A DNA stretch of 64,000 bases from Desulfuromonas sp. TF (lineage in GTDB: Bacteria; Desulfobacterota; Desulfuromonadia; Desulfuromonadales; ATBO01), in the NCBI RefSeq assembly GCF_000472285.1, contig NZ_KI421420.1, forward strand, positions 53,868 to 117,867, given 5' to 3'. Of this stretch, positions 46,904-55,803 are shown piece by piece. The translations under genes were made by a program, and so were the position numbers. Position 1 is the stretch's first letter. The number at the start of each line of letters is the position of its first letter. The notes beneath the pieces are model-generated. The model was not told the origin of the DNA. It saw only the letters and a program-made list of their open reading frames with translations, and did not search any database.

Positions 46904-47635
46904 ATGACGGAAACAAAGAAACTGCAAGAAAAGAATAGAGGCGACAAGACGATCGGCGAAATCGTCGCCGAGGATTACCGGACCGCGGCGGTCTTCGAAA
47001 GAAACGGAATCGACTTCTGCTGCGGCGGCCAGGTGCTCCTCTCCGCCGCCTGCCGGGAGAAAGGGCTCGATCCTGGAGCCATAGAAGGGGAGATCGAGGC
47101 GGCGAAGAGCGCGCCGTCTCTGCGAAGCGAGAACTATGCGGCCTGGGCGCTTCCGTTCCTCGCCGACTACATCGTCAACACGCACCACACATATCTGAAC
47201 GAGAATACCGCGCAGATCGCCGCCTATGCCCGCAAGATCGGCGAGGTCCACGGCGCCCACCATCCCGAGACGATCGAGATCGCCGGCATTTTCGACAAGA
47301 TCGCAGCCGACCTGGTAGACCATCTCCGTGAAGAGGAGGAGGTTCTTTTCCCGGCGATCAGACGCCTCAATGCGGCCCGACTGGCCGGGGCGACGCCCGA
47401 GGCCGGCGATCGAGCGGCGATCAGGGACTCCCTTGCGAAACTCCATAAGGAGCACGAGGCGATCGGCGACGCGGTCCACGCCATCCGTCATCTCGCCGGG
47501 GATTACGAGATACCCGAAGATGTCTGCAACACCTTCGTCGTCACCTACCGCAAACTCAAGGAGTTCGAGGACGACCTGCACAAGCACGTCCATCTCGAAA
47601 ACAACATTCTTTTTCCGAAAGCGGCACAAATTTAA
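46904..47635 (+). CDS. ric: Iron-sulfur cluster repair di-iron protein (RIC/ScdA/YtfE)
   Basis: Repairs Fe-S clusters after NO or oxidative damage with a hemerythrin-like di-iron site. The N-terminal ScdA domain (TIGEIVAEDYRTAAVFERNGIDFCCGGQ) with CC is followed by the iron-ligand helices: NTHHTYL, VHGAHHPETIE, DHLREEEEVLFPAI, KLHKEHEAIGD and KHVHLENNILFPKA. The start ATG 46904 is chosen because AGAGGTG is well spaced; a GTG nine bases earlier is possible. A terminator follows at 47713. The FNR-type box upstream fits nitrosative stress control. Confidence 0.94.
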   Translation: MTETKKLQEKNRGDKTIGEIVAEDYRTAAVFERNGIDFCCGGQVLLSAACREKGLDPGAIEGEIEAAKSAPSLRSENYAAWALPFLADYIVNTHHTYLNENTAQIAAYARKIGEVHGAHHPETIEIAGIFDKIAADLVDHLREEEEVLFPAIRRLNAARLAGATPEAGDRAAIRDSLAKLHKEHEAIGDAVHAIRHLAGDYEIPEDVCNTFVVTYRKLKEFEDDLHKHVHLENNILFPKAAQI

Positions 47636-47712
47636 CGGGTGACGGGGGGGCTTCCAAAGGCCTCTCACCGGCACTGAATCCCACCGGCATACGAAAACCG
47701 GGCATCAACCAG

Positions 47713-47747
47713 GCGGACACCTTTTTCAGGATGTCCGCTTTTTTTGT
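47713..47747 (+). terminator. Terminator after ric
   Basis: GCGGACA...TGTCCGC stem followed by TTTTTTTG. Confidence 0.9.
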
Positions 47748-47911
47748 CTCCGGTCGTTCACCTGAGATCCTTTTCCCAACGAGCTATTTCCCTATTTCTT
47801 CCATATTTTCTCCCTATTTCTGCGTTATTCCTATAATCAACTATACAGCGGCTTTCCCGCCACCAGTCGCAGGAGAACCGCGCCGCGCCCCGCCGGCACA
47901 AGGAGGTAGTC

Positions 47912-49381
47912 ATGAAGACAACGACCATCATGCATCTGGCCATCGTACTGTTCATCGCACCTCTCTTTGTCTCCTGCCTGGTCCTGCCGCCGAAGGAGGT
48001 CCGGGGCGAGGATAGCGGCTATCCTGAGCCGTTCGAAGCGTACAGCCGGGAGGAGCTCGCACAGATGCTGGCGCCCGTCGCCCTCTATCCCGATGTGCTC
48101 CTGTCCCAGATCCTGATGGCATCGACCTACCCCATTGAAGTGATCGAGGCCGACCGGTGGATCGGCAGGAATCCGGGATTGAAAGACGCTGCCCTTGACG
48201 CGGCGCTTCTGGCCGGGGACTGGGACCCCAGTGTCAAGGCGATCTGTCACTATCCGTCCATCCTGGGCCTGATGAGCGAGCGAATCACGGAAACTACCGA
48301 GATCGGCAATGCCTTTCTCGCCCAGGAGGCCGAAGTCATGGACATGGTCCAGGAACTGAGGGCCAGGGCTTATGCCCAGGGAAACCTCGCCACCGACTCC
48401 AGGCAGAAGGTCGTTGTCCAAAAAGAGACGATCATCATCGAGCCGGCAGCCCCCCGGGTCATCTATGTGCCGTACTATGATCCTTTCGTCATCTACGGGC
48501 CCTGGTGGTATCCCGCCTATCCGCCCTGGTACTGGGGACCCCCGGGAGTAAGCGTCGGATTCGGCGTCTCCTACTGGTCCGCCTTCCATTTCAGTTTCAC
48601 CTACGGCACCTGGAGCTATTTCGATTGGCCCCGCCGCACCATTTTCATCGATGTGCACAAGAGGCCCAGGTTTGTCAGACACGACCGCTGGATCGTCAAG
48701 CCCGGCCGCTGGCATCACGCCCCTCTTCACCGGCGGGGTGTCGTCTACCGCGACAGCATCACCGCGCGGAAATACGGACAGGACCCGCACCGGTTCAGGG
48801 ATTCCCGGCGCGATGTCCGCGGTTTTCCCGATCGGAGGGATCTGCACCGGGACGGGGATCGGCACGTCGACAACCGGAGCAGGATTGACCGGGATAAGCG
48901 TGGGGATGATCGCTTGAGACTCGAACGCGACCGTCAGGTACAGCAGCGTGTCATACGGGAACGACAGGCGGGTGAGCAGGCTGAGCGTCAGAAACGTCAA
49001 ACGATCGATCGAAACAGGCAAATGCGGAAAAATGTCGATCGCGACCGGCCGCAACAGGTAAAACAGAAGCAGGTAAAGCAGGAACAGATTAAACTCGAGA
49101 GTGTTCGTAAAGAGGGGGGACGTGACGAGCGTGGCCGGCAGATGCGGCAACAGACCGAGCAGGAAAAGCAGGGGCGGGACCGTGTTGAGCGTGAGCGCGA
49201 ACAGCAGCAGAAGGTTCGCAGCAATCCCTCCAATCGGGTCGAAGAAGGCGGGAAGGAGCGATCATCCGGCAAACACGGCCAAACCAGCCGGCAGGGCCGG
49301 GACGATGACTCCCGCGGCAGGGACTCTTCGGGCGGAGACGACAGAGGGAGTCGGGGTGACCGGGGGCGCGACAGGCGGTGA
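47912..49381 (+). CDS. DUF3300 family exported protein
   Basis: Signal peptide with a possible lipobox (LFVSC, Cys near residue 22). The DUF3300 core follows (YSREELAQMLAPVALYPDVLLSQILMASTYPIEVIEADRWI, CHYPSILGLMSE), then an aromatic YGPWWYPAYPPWYWGPPG segment. A long Arg/Asp/Gln-rich, low-complexity tail (about residues 290-489) is probably disordered. The function of DUF3300 is unknown; the charged tail might bind polymers. A minus-strand open frame over the same region is a codon-bias shadow. 489 aa. Confidence 0.85.
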   Translation: MKTTTIMHLAIVLFIAPLFVSCLVLPPKEVRGEDSGYPEPFEAYSREELAQMLAPVALYPDVLLSQILMASTYPIEVIEADRWIGRNPGLKDAALDAALLAGDWDPSVKAICHYPSILGLMSERITETTEIGNAFLAQEAEVMDMVQELRARAYAQGNLATDSRQKVVVQKETIIIEPAAPRVIYVPYYDPFVIYGPWWYPAYPPWYWGPPGVSVGFGVSYWSAFHFSFTYGTWSYFDWPRRTIFIDVHKRPRFVRHDRWIVKPGRWHHAPLHRRGVVYRDSITARKYGQDPHRFRDSRRDVRGFPDRRDLHRDGDRHVDNRSRIDRDKRGDDRLRLERDRQVQQRVIRERQAGEQAERQKRQTIDRNRQMRKNVDRDRPQQVKQKQVKQEQIKLESVRKEGGRDERGRQMRQQTEQEKQGRDRVEREREQQQKVRSNPSNRVEEGGKERSSGKHGQTSRQGRDDDSRGRDSSGGDDRGSRGDRGRDRR

Positions 49382-49417
49382 TTTGATCCGGACTTCTCAC
49401 TCCTCACGGATTCAGGT

Positions 49418-50692
49418 TCACGTCACCTGCAGGATGAGCATCGGTCCGTCGGGCACGACGGCCCAGCGCGCCTCGTTGCCGAACCGCCACAGCAGCTGTT
49501 CGACCGCGTCCTCGATGATCGGAGCCGGGGTGAAATGAAAGCGCCGCAGGGTTTCGACGTCGATGCCGCGGGTGTGGATCCAGACCTCGTTCCTCAGCAT
49601 CACCTGGTAGGTTTCCTGCGCGCACCACTGATCAGGGATGAAGAACTCCTTGCGCAGCAGCTTGTCGATGAAGGCAGCCGGGGATGTGGCGTGCTCGAAG
49701 ACCTCCCGGTACTCCTCGCTGCCGAACCCCTCCCAGCACTCGCTGGCGATGAGGATCACCCCGCCTTCGCGGGTGGCCGCCGAGACCCCCGAAAGCCCCT
49801 TGGCGGTCTGGTAGAGGTTGCAGTCCAGGGGCGCGCCGCTGTTGGTGGTGACCACGAAATCGAGCGGCGCATCGAGGGTACGGATGCAGTGGCGGGAGAG
49901 AAACTCCACCCCCTCCAGGTGGGCTTTGACCGGGTGCCCGGCGAAGACTCCGGTGACCCGTTTGCCGGTGTCGAGAGTGACATTGACGATGAAGTCGGCC
50001 CCGGCCTGCTCCATCACCGCCAGACCGGCCTCATGGAAGGGATTTCCCTCCAGCACGCCGTAGCGGGTCCGGGGATGAGCCACCATCTCCGGGCCATGCA
50101 TGAACTCCAGCGTCTTCACCGACGAGATCCCCGGCAGAATCGCCTTGCGTCCACCGGAAAAACCCGCCCACATGTGCGGCTCGATAAAGCCGGTGAGGAT
50201 CTTCAGGTCAGCGTCCACATAGTGCCGGTTGACCAGGGCCGGCACACCGCCGCCGACCTCTCCCACCCGCACCATATCCTCATCCTTCTTTGAGAAGTGG
50301 TTGAGGATGCGATAGCGTCCGGCGATCTCCGCCCCCACCAGCCGCTCCAGTTCGGCCCCTTCGTTGGGCCGGTGGATTCCGGTGGCGATGAGAATGCTGA
50401 TCCGCTCCCGGAGGATGCCCGCCTTTTCCAGTTGCGCGGTGATCAGCGGCAGCAGCAGCGAATTGGGAACCGGGCGGGTGCTGTCGCTGATGACGATCAC
50501 CGCGTCCTTTTTGCCGCGGGCCAGATCGCTCAGCGCCGGCGAGGCGATGGGCCGGAACAGGGCCTGATCGACCGCGGCGGCGGGGTCGGACAGCGCCGGG
50601 GCATCCCGAGGGTAGAGGACGCCCTGGAAGTTGGGCGTCTCGGGAAGTTCCAGATCGAGTCCTTCAGTGCCGTACTTGAGGTGAATCCGCAT
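49418..50692 (-). CDS. larA: Nickel-dependent lactate racemase-family protein LarA
   Basis: The LarA fold is shown by ISDSTRPVPNSLLLPLI, ATGIHRPNEGAELERLVG, HFSKKDED, GFIEPHMWAGFSGGRKAILPGIS and the later VTTNSGAPLDCNLYQTAKGLS. LarA proteins use a nickel-pincer nucleotide cofactor bound to a Lys (GGRK) and racemise lactate or related 2-hydroxy acids. No larB, larC or larE cofactor genes are adjacent, so they must lie elsewhere or the substrate differs. 424 aa. Confidence 0.92.
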   Translation of the reverse strand: MRIHLKYGTEGLDLELPETPNFQGVLYPRDAPALSDPAAAVDQALFRPIASPALSDLARGKKDAVIVISDSTRPVPNSLLLPLITAQLEKAGILRERISILIATGIHRPNEGAELERLVGAEIAGRYRILNHFSKKDEDMVRVGEVGGGVPALVNRHYVDADLKILTGFIEPHMWAGFSGGRKAILPGISSVKTLEFMHGPEMVAHPRTRYGVLEGNPFHEAGLAVMEQAGADFIVNVTLDTGKRVTGVFAGHPVKAHLEGVEFLSRHCIRTLDAPLDFVVTTNSGAPLDCNLYQTAKGLSGVSAATREGGVILIASECWEGFGSEEYREVFEHATSPAAFIDKLLRKEFFIPDQWCAQETYQVMLRNEVWIHTRGIDVETLRRFHFTPAPIIEDAVEQLLWRFGNEARWAVVPDGPMLILQVT

Positions 50693-50720
50693 CGCTCCCT
50701 CCCTTGATCCCTGCCGCAGG

Positions 50721-50865
50721 GTGTTGAAATAGTGTTTTTCCCAGGCTGATCAAAAGTGTCCAGATGCAAGGCGGACGAAATCCTTCTGAATAAGGCGTAC
50801 CTGGAAGGTACGTCTTTGACGAAGGATGAGGACAACGCCGCAGATGGGCGCTTTTCATCAACCGC
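50721..50865 (+). repeat. Dispersed hairpin repeat, copy 3 (abuts GFA-family gene stop)
   Basis: GTGTTGAAATAGTGTTTTTC, CCAGGCTGATCAAAAGTGTC, a central GTACCTGGAAGGTAC hairpin, ending GGGCGCTTTTCATCAACCG beside the minus-strand TAG at 50866. A few substitutions from copy 2, mostly at the ends. Confidence 0.88.
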
Positions 50866-51270
50866 CTACAGGTGCCGGGTCTCCGCCGGCGGCGATTGCC
50901 AGTTGTCGTTGCGACCGTCGACGTACGTGACGGGCGCGGCGGCGAGCTCGGCGGCGTCCGCGTCGTCGAGGCAATTGACGTTGACGGCGTAGACCTTGCC
51001 TCCGAGATCCGGGCTATTTCCCCAGCCGAAGGAGTGAATGCCGCAGTGGCCGCAGAACAGGTGGTGGATATTCTTCGCGCCGAATTGATAATCCGTCAGG
51101 TCGCCCTCCCCCGAGAGCAGCCGGAAGCCCTCCGGCTTCACCATGCTCAGCCAGTTCCGCGTTTTGGTGCAGATCGAGCAGTTGCACCTGAACGTGCCTT
51201 CACTCAGATCGAGATCCGCCTCATAACGGATCGCACCGCAGTGGCAGCCTCCTTCGTAAGTCTTCTTCAT
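50866..51270 (-). CDS. GFA-family (glutathione-dependent formaldehyde-activating enzyme-like) protein
   Basis: Zinc-binding beta-fold: GGCHCGAIRYEADLD, FRCNCSICTKTRNW and FCGHCGIHSFGWGNSPDLGG provide the CxC, CxxC and CxxC ligands of the GFA family. Most members have no proven activity. 134 aa, cytoplasmic. The stop codon touches dispersed repeat copy 3. Confidence 0.92.
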   Translation of the reverse strand: MKKTYEGGCHCGAIRYEADLDLSEGTFRCNCSICTKTRNWLSMVKPEGFRLLSGEGDLTDYQFGAKNIHHLFCGHCGIHSFGWGNSPDLGGKVYAVNVNCLDDADAAELAAAPVTYVDGRNDNWQSPPAETRHL

Positions 51271-51301
51271 GATCTTTTCTCTCCTTCTCTTGAATCGCTG
51301 G

Positions 51302-51589
51302 CTACGACGGTTCCAGCTCCAGCATCCGGCAGGCGGTGGCGAAAGCCTCCTCCAGACGCTCCCGATCGGGGGGACCCTCGGCCTCGCTCAGGGCGATGAC
51401 ATCGGCGATGGCCTTTTCCACCTCCGCCGTCGACTCCTCGGACAGATCCCCGGCGCGCACGAGCATGCGGCTCCATGTGAGAAGTCCCTGCAGATTTTCG
51501 ATCCCGGCGTAGTAAAGGACGTTCATCAGGGCGGTGACGCGAACTTCCTCCGCATTCGCCGGAGGATACATTTCGAAGTTGTCGGACAT
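51302..51589 (-). CDS. Hypothetical protein, 95 aa
   Basis: MSDNFEMYPPANAEEVRVTALMNVLYYAGIENLQGLLTW... is acidic and helical, with no signal peptide or motifs I know. The start ATG 51589 is preferred; an upstream start at 51619 adds ten residues. It lies 31 bp upstream of the GFA gene on the same strand, so they may be cotranscribed. Confidence 0.65.
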   Translation of the reverse strand: MSDNFEMYPPANAEEVRVTALMNVLYYAGIENLQGLLTWSRMLVRAGDLSEESTAEVEKAIADVIALSEAEGPPDRERLEEAFATACRMLELEPS

Positions 51590-51878
51590 GGATGGCCTCT
51601 TCCTGATGGTGACAGTCACGCGAACCGTGCCGATCCCGCTGGCGGAATGCTGCAGGGCAAGGGCGAACAGGCAAGTAAAAATATACCAGACGGAACGACG
51701 TTGTTAAGGGGTTTCCATGCGATGGCTGGCCTGTGGAAGCCGAATAAATGCCCCGCCTAAGATCCTGTTGCATCAGTTGTTTTCCCCAAGAGAGCTGTCA
51801 TAATTCATGAAGGCTTCCCGGTCAGCCTTCCTGACCGGAACTGCTCAGGACGAATATCAGTGCCGGTAGGAGACATCG

Positions 51879-53180
51879 ATGCCTGAGGATGATTTCGAGA
51901 AACGCCGAGGGGAGGATGAGCAGTTCCAGCGGCAGATCCTGCTGCTCCAGGCGATCATCCGGATCTTCCGGGAGACGCCGGACTGCGAAGATGAGACGGA
52001 GGTGGCGCGGCTCGGCCTCAAAATCGCCGAAGAATTGTCAGGCAGCGCCATCAGCTTCCTGGGGGAGTTGAATCCGGAGGGACGTTTCGACACGACGACG
52101 CTGAGCGCGAGGGGGTGGAAGGCCTGCCGGGTTCCCCGCCCCGAAGCGGAAGAGATGCTCCGCAACATGCCGGCCCGAGGGATCAACCGGATCGGACTTC
52201 AGGAGGGCATTTCCTGGATCGTCAGCGATCCGGACTCCCACCCGGCCGCGGTCGAAAAGCCGCCGGGCCATCCCCCGATCAACTCCTTTCTGGGCGTCCC
52301 GTTGAAATTCATGGGAGGGATTACCGGCATGATCGGCCTGGCCAACAAAAAGGGGGGCTACACTCCGGCCGATCAGCAGGAGATGGAAGCGCTTTCCGTG
52401 GCCTTTGCCGAGGCGCTCAATCGCCGGCGGGCGGAGAAAAAGATCGAAGAACTGAACCTGGAGCTGCAGTTCCATCTTCGGCAGCTCAAGGACGCCAACA
52501 AGGAGCTGGAAGCCTTCAGCTACTCGGTCTCTCATGACCTGCGGGCGCCGCTGCGCCACATCACCGGATTCGTGGAACTGCTGAACAAGCGGGATGCAGA
52601 AGTGTTGGACGAGAAGAGTCGGCACTACCTGCAGGTCATCTCGGAATCTGCACAGAAAATGGGAATGCTGATCGACGACCTTCTCTCCTTCTCCCGCATG
52701 GGCCGCGCCGAGATGATGAGGACCAGGGTCGATATGAACCGGATCGTCGAGGAGATCATCGCCCAGGTGAAGGCGGAGACGAAGGGACGGCAGATCGCCT
52801 GGGAGGTCGCGCCCCTGCCGGCGGTGGAGGGGGATGCTGCGATGCTGCGCCTGGTGATGATGAACTACATCATCAACGCCCTGAAATTTACCGAGCCGAT
52901 TCCCGAGGCGCACATCGAGATCGGGGCGGTCGCCGACCGTCCGGACGAAACCCTCTTTTACGTCAGGGACAACGGCGTCGGCTTCGATATGAAATACGTG
53001 AACAAGCTCTTCGGCCTCTTCCAGCGGCTCCACGGCTCGGATGAGTTCGAGGGGACCGGCGTGGGTCTGGCCAACGTCCGCCGCATCATCCACCGGCACG
53101 GCGGCCGGACCTGGGCCGAAGGGGAGGTGGGCGGCGGAGCTGCCTTCTGGTTCTCCCTGCCGAAAAAAGAGGAGAAATAG
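51879..53180 (+). CDS. GAF-domain sensor histidine kinase (phytochrome-like kinase core)
   Basis: Soluble kinase. A GAF domain (about residues 20-195: VARLGLKIAEELSGSAISFLGELN, NSFLGVPLKFMGGITGMIGLANKKGGYTPAD) lacks an obvious chromophore Cys. A coiled coil is followed by HisKA (FSYSVSHDLRAPLRHITGFVELL) and HATPase_c (NYIINALKFTEP, VRDNGVGFDMKY, FEGTGVGLANVRRIIHRHGG). The kinase core is the type paired with Rcp1-like single-domain regulators, and one follows 3 bp downstream. Good GTAGGAGACATCG site before the ATG. 433 aa. Confidence 0.93.
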   Translation: MPEDDFEKRRGEDEQFQRQILLLQAIIRIFRETPDCEDETEVARLGLKIAEELSGSAISFLGELNPEGRFDTTTLSARGWKACRVPRPEAEEMLRNMPARGINRIGLQEGISWIVSDPDSHPAAVEKPPGHPPINSFLGVPLKFMGGITGMIGLANKKGGYTPADQQEMEALSVAFAEALNRRRAEKKIEELNLELQFHLRQLKDANKELEAFSYSVSHDLRAPLRHITGFVELLNKRDAEVLDEKSRHYLQVISESAQKMGMLIDDLLSFSRMGRAEMMRTRVDMNRIVEEIIAQVKAETKGRQIAWEVAPLPAVEGDAAMLRLVMMNYIINALKFTEPIPEAHIEIGAVADRPDETLFYVRDNGVGFDMKYVNKLFGLFQRLHGSDEFEGTGVGLANVRRIIHRHGGRTWAEGEVGGGAAFWFSLPKKEEK

Positions 53181-53183
53181 CCG

Positions 53184-53630
53184 ATGATGATGTTGAGGCG
53201 GATCCTGCTGGTGGAGGACAATCCGAATGATGCGGAACTCACTCGCGAAGCGCTGGCCGAGCACAATCTCGCCAACTCCGTCGACTGGGTCAAGGACGGC
53301 GAAGAGGCCCTCGACTATCTCTACAGCCGGGGGAAATATGCCGATCGCCCCTCGGGCGACCTGGCCGTTGTCCTCCTCGACCTCAAGCTCCCCAAGGTGG
53401 ACGGCCTGGAGGTGCTGCGCACTCTCAAGGCCGATGCGAAGCTCAAGTACACTCCCGTGGTGGTCCTCACATCATCCCGCGAAGAGCAGGACATGATCGA
53501 GAGCTACCGCCTGGGAGTGAATGCCTACGTGGTCAAGCCGGTCAACTTTCACGATTTCACGGACGCGGTCAGGGAACTCGGCGCCTTCTGGGCGATCGTC
53601 AACGAGCCTCCCCCGGCAACGTGTCCGTGA
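53184..53630 (+). CDS. Single-domain response regulator (Rcp1-like)
   Basis: Receiver only: LLVEDNPNDAELTREAL, phospho-acceptor in VVLLDLKLPKVDG, VVLTSSREEQD and NAYVVKPVNF. This matches the Rcp1 family, which takes phosphate from phytochrome-like kinases and passes it on or docks to partners. Translationally coupled to the kinase (3-bp gap). 148 aa. Confidence 0.94.
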   Translation: MMMLRRILLVEDNPNDAELTREALAEHNLANSVDWVKDGEEALDYLYSRGKYADRPSGDLAVVLLDLKLPKVDGLEVLRTLKADAKLKYTPVVVLTSSREEQDMIESYRLGVNAYVVKPVNFHDFTDAVRELGAFWAIVNEPPPATCP

Positions 53631-53687
53631 CAGGTCAGGTTCAGGTTGGAACAGGGGAAATTCCCCTTCCGAATAAGGTTGAATGAG

Positions 53688-54827
53688 ATGTCCAAGCATC
53701 TGCGGATTCTTCACCTTGAGGACGATCCCCGGGATGCGGAACTGGTGGAGGCGACTCTCGAAACCGAAGGGTACGCCTGCAACATCCGGGTGGTCGACAA
53801 CAGCGATGATTTCATCGCCGCGCTGGCCGAAGACGGATTCGACCTGATCCTGGCCGACTTCGCCCTCCCCGGCTTCGACGGAATGTCCGCGTTGCGGCTG
53901 GTTCGGACATTGCAGCCTGAAATCCCCTTCATCTTCGTCTCCGGGCGGATGGGGGAAGAAACCGCCATCGACTCCCTGAAAAACGGCGCAACCGATTACG
54001 TTCTGAAGAATCGGCTTTCCCGGCTGCTGCCTGCCGTAAAGCGAGCTCTGCTCGAAGCTTCTGAAAGGGAGGAGCTCAGAAAGGCCGAAGAGGCCTTGCG
54101 CGAAAGCGAAATGCATCGCCTCCAGCTCGAGGTGGAACTGCGCTATGCGGCCGAGATTCAGGCGAATCTGCTGCCGCGCCGCCAGCCGCACATCCCTGGA
54201 TTCGAGATCGCCGCCCGCTGCCTCCCGGCCAAGCAGGTAGGCGGCGATTTCTTCGACTGGCAGGAGGTATGCCCCGGCGTCTGGGGGTTCACCCTGGGGG
54301 ACGTCATGGGGAAGGGAATGGCGGCGGCCATGCTCATGGCCACGGCCAGGGCCGCCCTTCGTTCCGTGGCCCACAATCGGCCCCAGGAGGCCATGCGTCT
54401 GGCCGAGCAGGCCCTGCTGACCGACCTGGAAAACTCCGAAAGCTTCGTCACCCTGTTTCACGGCCAGCTTCATGCGGCCGCCCGCCGTCTCACCTTCGTC
54501 GACTGCGGCCACGGTTACGCCTTTCTGAGGCATGCCGACGGAGCGGTCGAAACGCTCTCCCCACACGCTCTTCCCATGGGGGTGCCGGGCCCGAAGATTT
54601 ACGGGGAAGGAGCAGCCATCCTGGAAAAGGGGGATATCCTGGTACTTTACAGTGACGGTCTGATTGACGCGAACCCGGAACTGGCCCTGGACAATCCGAC
54701 CCTTGCCAGGCACCTGGAAGGCGCTACCGACGCCCCCGAGATGGTCGATCGCCTGATCGCCCTGCCGGGAGTGAAGGGCTTTCTGCCGGATGACTTGACA
54801 GTCCTCGTGGTGTACTGCACAGAATAA
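53688..54827 (+). CDS. Receiver-PP2C (RsbU/SpoIIE-like) protein phosphatase response regulator
   Basis: The receiver domain (ILHLEDDPRDAELVEATLE, LILADFALPGFDG, YVLKNRLSRLLPAV) is joined by a helix to a PP2C-type Ser phosphatase: LQANLLPRRQPHIPGFEIAARCLPAKQVGGDFFDW, FTLGDVMGKGMAAAMLMA, LYSDGLIDANPE. Such proteins dephosphorylate anti-sigma antagonists in partner-switching pathways. No STAS or anti-sigma gene is adjacent. The start is ATG 53688; an upstream TTG in frame adds 14 residues. It is the output of the three-gene cassette beginning at 51879. Confidence 0.92.
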   Translation: MSKHLRILHLEDDPRDAELVEATLETEGYACNIRVVDNSDDFIAALAEDGFDLILADFALPGFDGMSALRLVRTLQPEIPFIFVSGRMGEETAIDSLKNGATDYVLKNRLSRLLPAVKRALLEASEREELRKAEEALRESEMHRLQLEVELRYAAEIQANLLPRRQPHIPGFEIAARCLPAKQVGGDFFDWQEVCPGVWGFTLGDVMGKGMAAAMLMATARAALRSVAHNRPQEAMRLAEQALLTDLENSESFVTLFHGQLHAAARRLTFVDCGHGYAFLRHADGAVETLSPHALPMGVPGPKIYGEGAAILEKGDILVLYSDGLIDANPELALDNPTLARHLEGATDAPEMVDRLIALPGVKGFLPDDLTVLVVYCTE

Positions 54828-54832
54828 CGGTA

Positions 54833-54858
54833 CAAAAAAAAGGCGGCATATAGCCGCC
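54833..54858 (-). terminator. Terminator, minus-strand reading
   Basis: GGCGGCTATATGCCGCC followed by eight T on the minus strand; it ends the small gene at 54886-55050. On the plus strand it also follows the PP2C gene, without a T-tract. Confidence 0.8.
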
Positions 54859-54885
54859 CTTCGAAAGATTCTGGCACTGCAATCC

Positions 54886-55050
54886 TCATGCTCCGGTCGG
54901 TGACGGCTCGTTCATGTAGGCGACTTCCATGGGGGTCATTTTACGGCCGCAATGCATATAGTCGGTCTTGTCGGCTTCCATATGCGCGACCTTGCATCGA
55001 CAAACCTCGCAATAGTACATCTCTTTTTTTTCTGATTTCTTCTCTGTCAT
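54886..55050 (-). CDS. Small cysteine-rich protein, 54 aa (zinc-finger-like)
   Basis: MTEKKSEKKEMYYCEVCRCKVAHMEADKTD..., then MHCGRKMTPMEVAY and end TGA. CEVCRC plus HC resembles a short zinc ribbon or rubredoxin-like knuckle. AAAGGAGAAGTC precedes the ATG and a T-tailed hairpin follows 28 bp after the stop, so this is a well-formed single gene. Function unknown. Confidence 0.78.
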   Translation of the reverse strand: MTEKKSEKKEMYYCEVCRCKVAHMEADKTDYMHCGRKMTPMEVAYMNEPSPTGA

Positions 55051-55274
55051 GACTTCTCCTTTCGTCTGGGGGAGAACATCACTGGTGCCGAATCCTGAGT
55101 TTCAACCCATTATATCTCTCTTGGGTAATTATTTCAAATTTCAAGAACTTATGATCCAATCGGCGCACAGCTTGCGATATCTGGTTGGAAGGGCAGGGAT
55201 TCTTAAGTGCTTCGACAGCGGGTTGAGCAGCAGCGAGAACTGGGCGACGTTTATAAGACTTCCTATCCGTGAAG

Positions 55275-55727
55275 CTATTTAAGTACTTCGGAATTGAAGT
55301 TGAAATTGTGAACACGAAAAGACTCGCCCTGATCAAGCAATCCAATAGAGATAACGGCTTTACCGTTTTCATATTGAGCGTCTATCTTGTATGTAATTAT
55401 TTTTTTCTCCTTATAATCATTTGTTCGTACAACATCCACTTGTAAAAATTCCGGCTCTTCCAGTCTTTGAAGATTTCCGAGTTGGGACAGGTAAGTCACA
55501 ATTTCGACTAATTTATCTTCTGAAGTCCCTTCCAGCGATTGGGCCGTCATGTATCCTTTAATTATTTCAGGATCCCATTTCGAAATTTCAGGAATTACCA
55601 TTTTCAAATAAGGTACAACGGTTGTCTCATATTGAGCTGCCTTTTGACGTTTAATCATTTCAATGCTGACAAATGCGATGACAAGGAAAGAAACGACAAC
55701 GCCTGCAATCACGAAATACTTTTTCAC
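55275..55727 (-). CDS. Membrane-anchored hypothetical protein, 150 aa
   Basis: The N-terminal transmembrane anchor (YFVIAGVVVSFLVIAFVSIEMI) is followed by a periplasmic domain of about 120 residues: VPYLKMVIPEISKWDPEIIKGYM, then an antiparallel-sheet-like DVVRTNDYKEKKIITYKIDAQYENGKAVISIGLLDQG. The start is GTG 55727, with AGAGAGG upstream. The gene is clearly AT-richer than the GC-rich efflux genes beside it, suggesting different origin. Family not recognised. Confidence 0.65.
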   Translation of the reverse strand: MKKYFVIAGVVVSFLVIAFVSIEMIKRQKAAQYETTVVPYLKMVIPEISKWDPEIIKGYMTAQSLEGTSEDKLVEIVTYLSQLGNLQRLEEPEFLQVDVVRTNDYKEKKIITYKIDAQYENGKAVISIGLLDQGESFRVHNFNFNSEVLK

Positions 55728-55803
55728 GAAACCTCTCTTAGTCGTATGAAGGGAAAAGGGGGACGGATTTCAGGTCCGGAAGTTCAATACCTACGGCTCC
55801 GGC

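Noticed and set aside
47837..49150. 437-codon minus-strand frame over the DUF3300 gene
   Set aside because: The plus strand has a signal peptide, DUF3300 core and proper ribosome-binding site; the minus frame has none of these.
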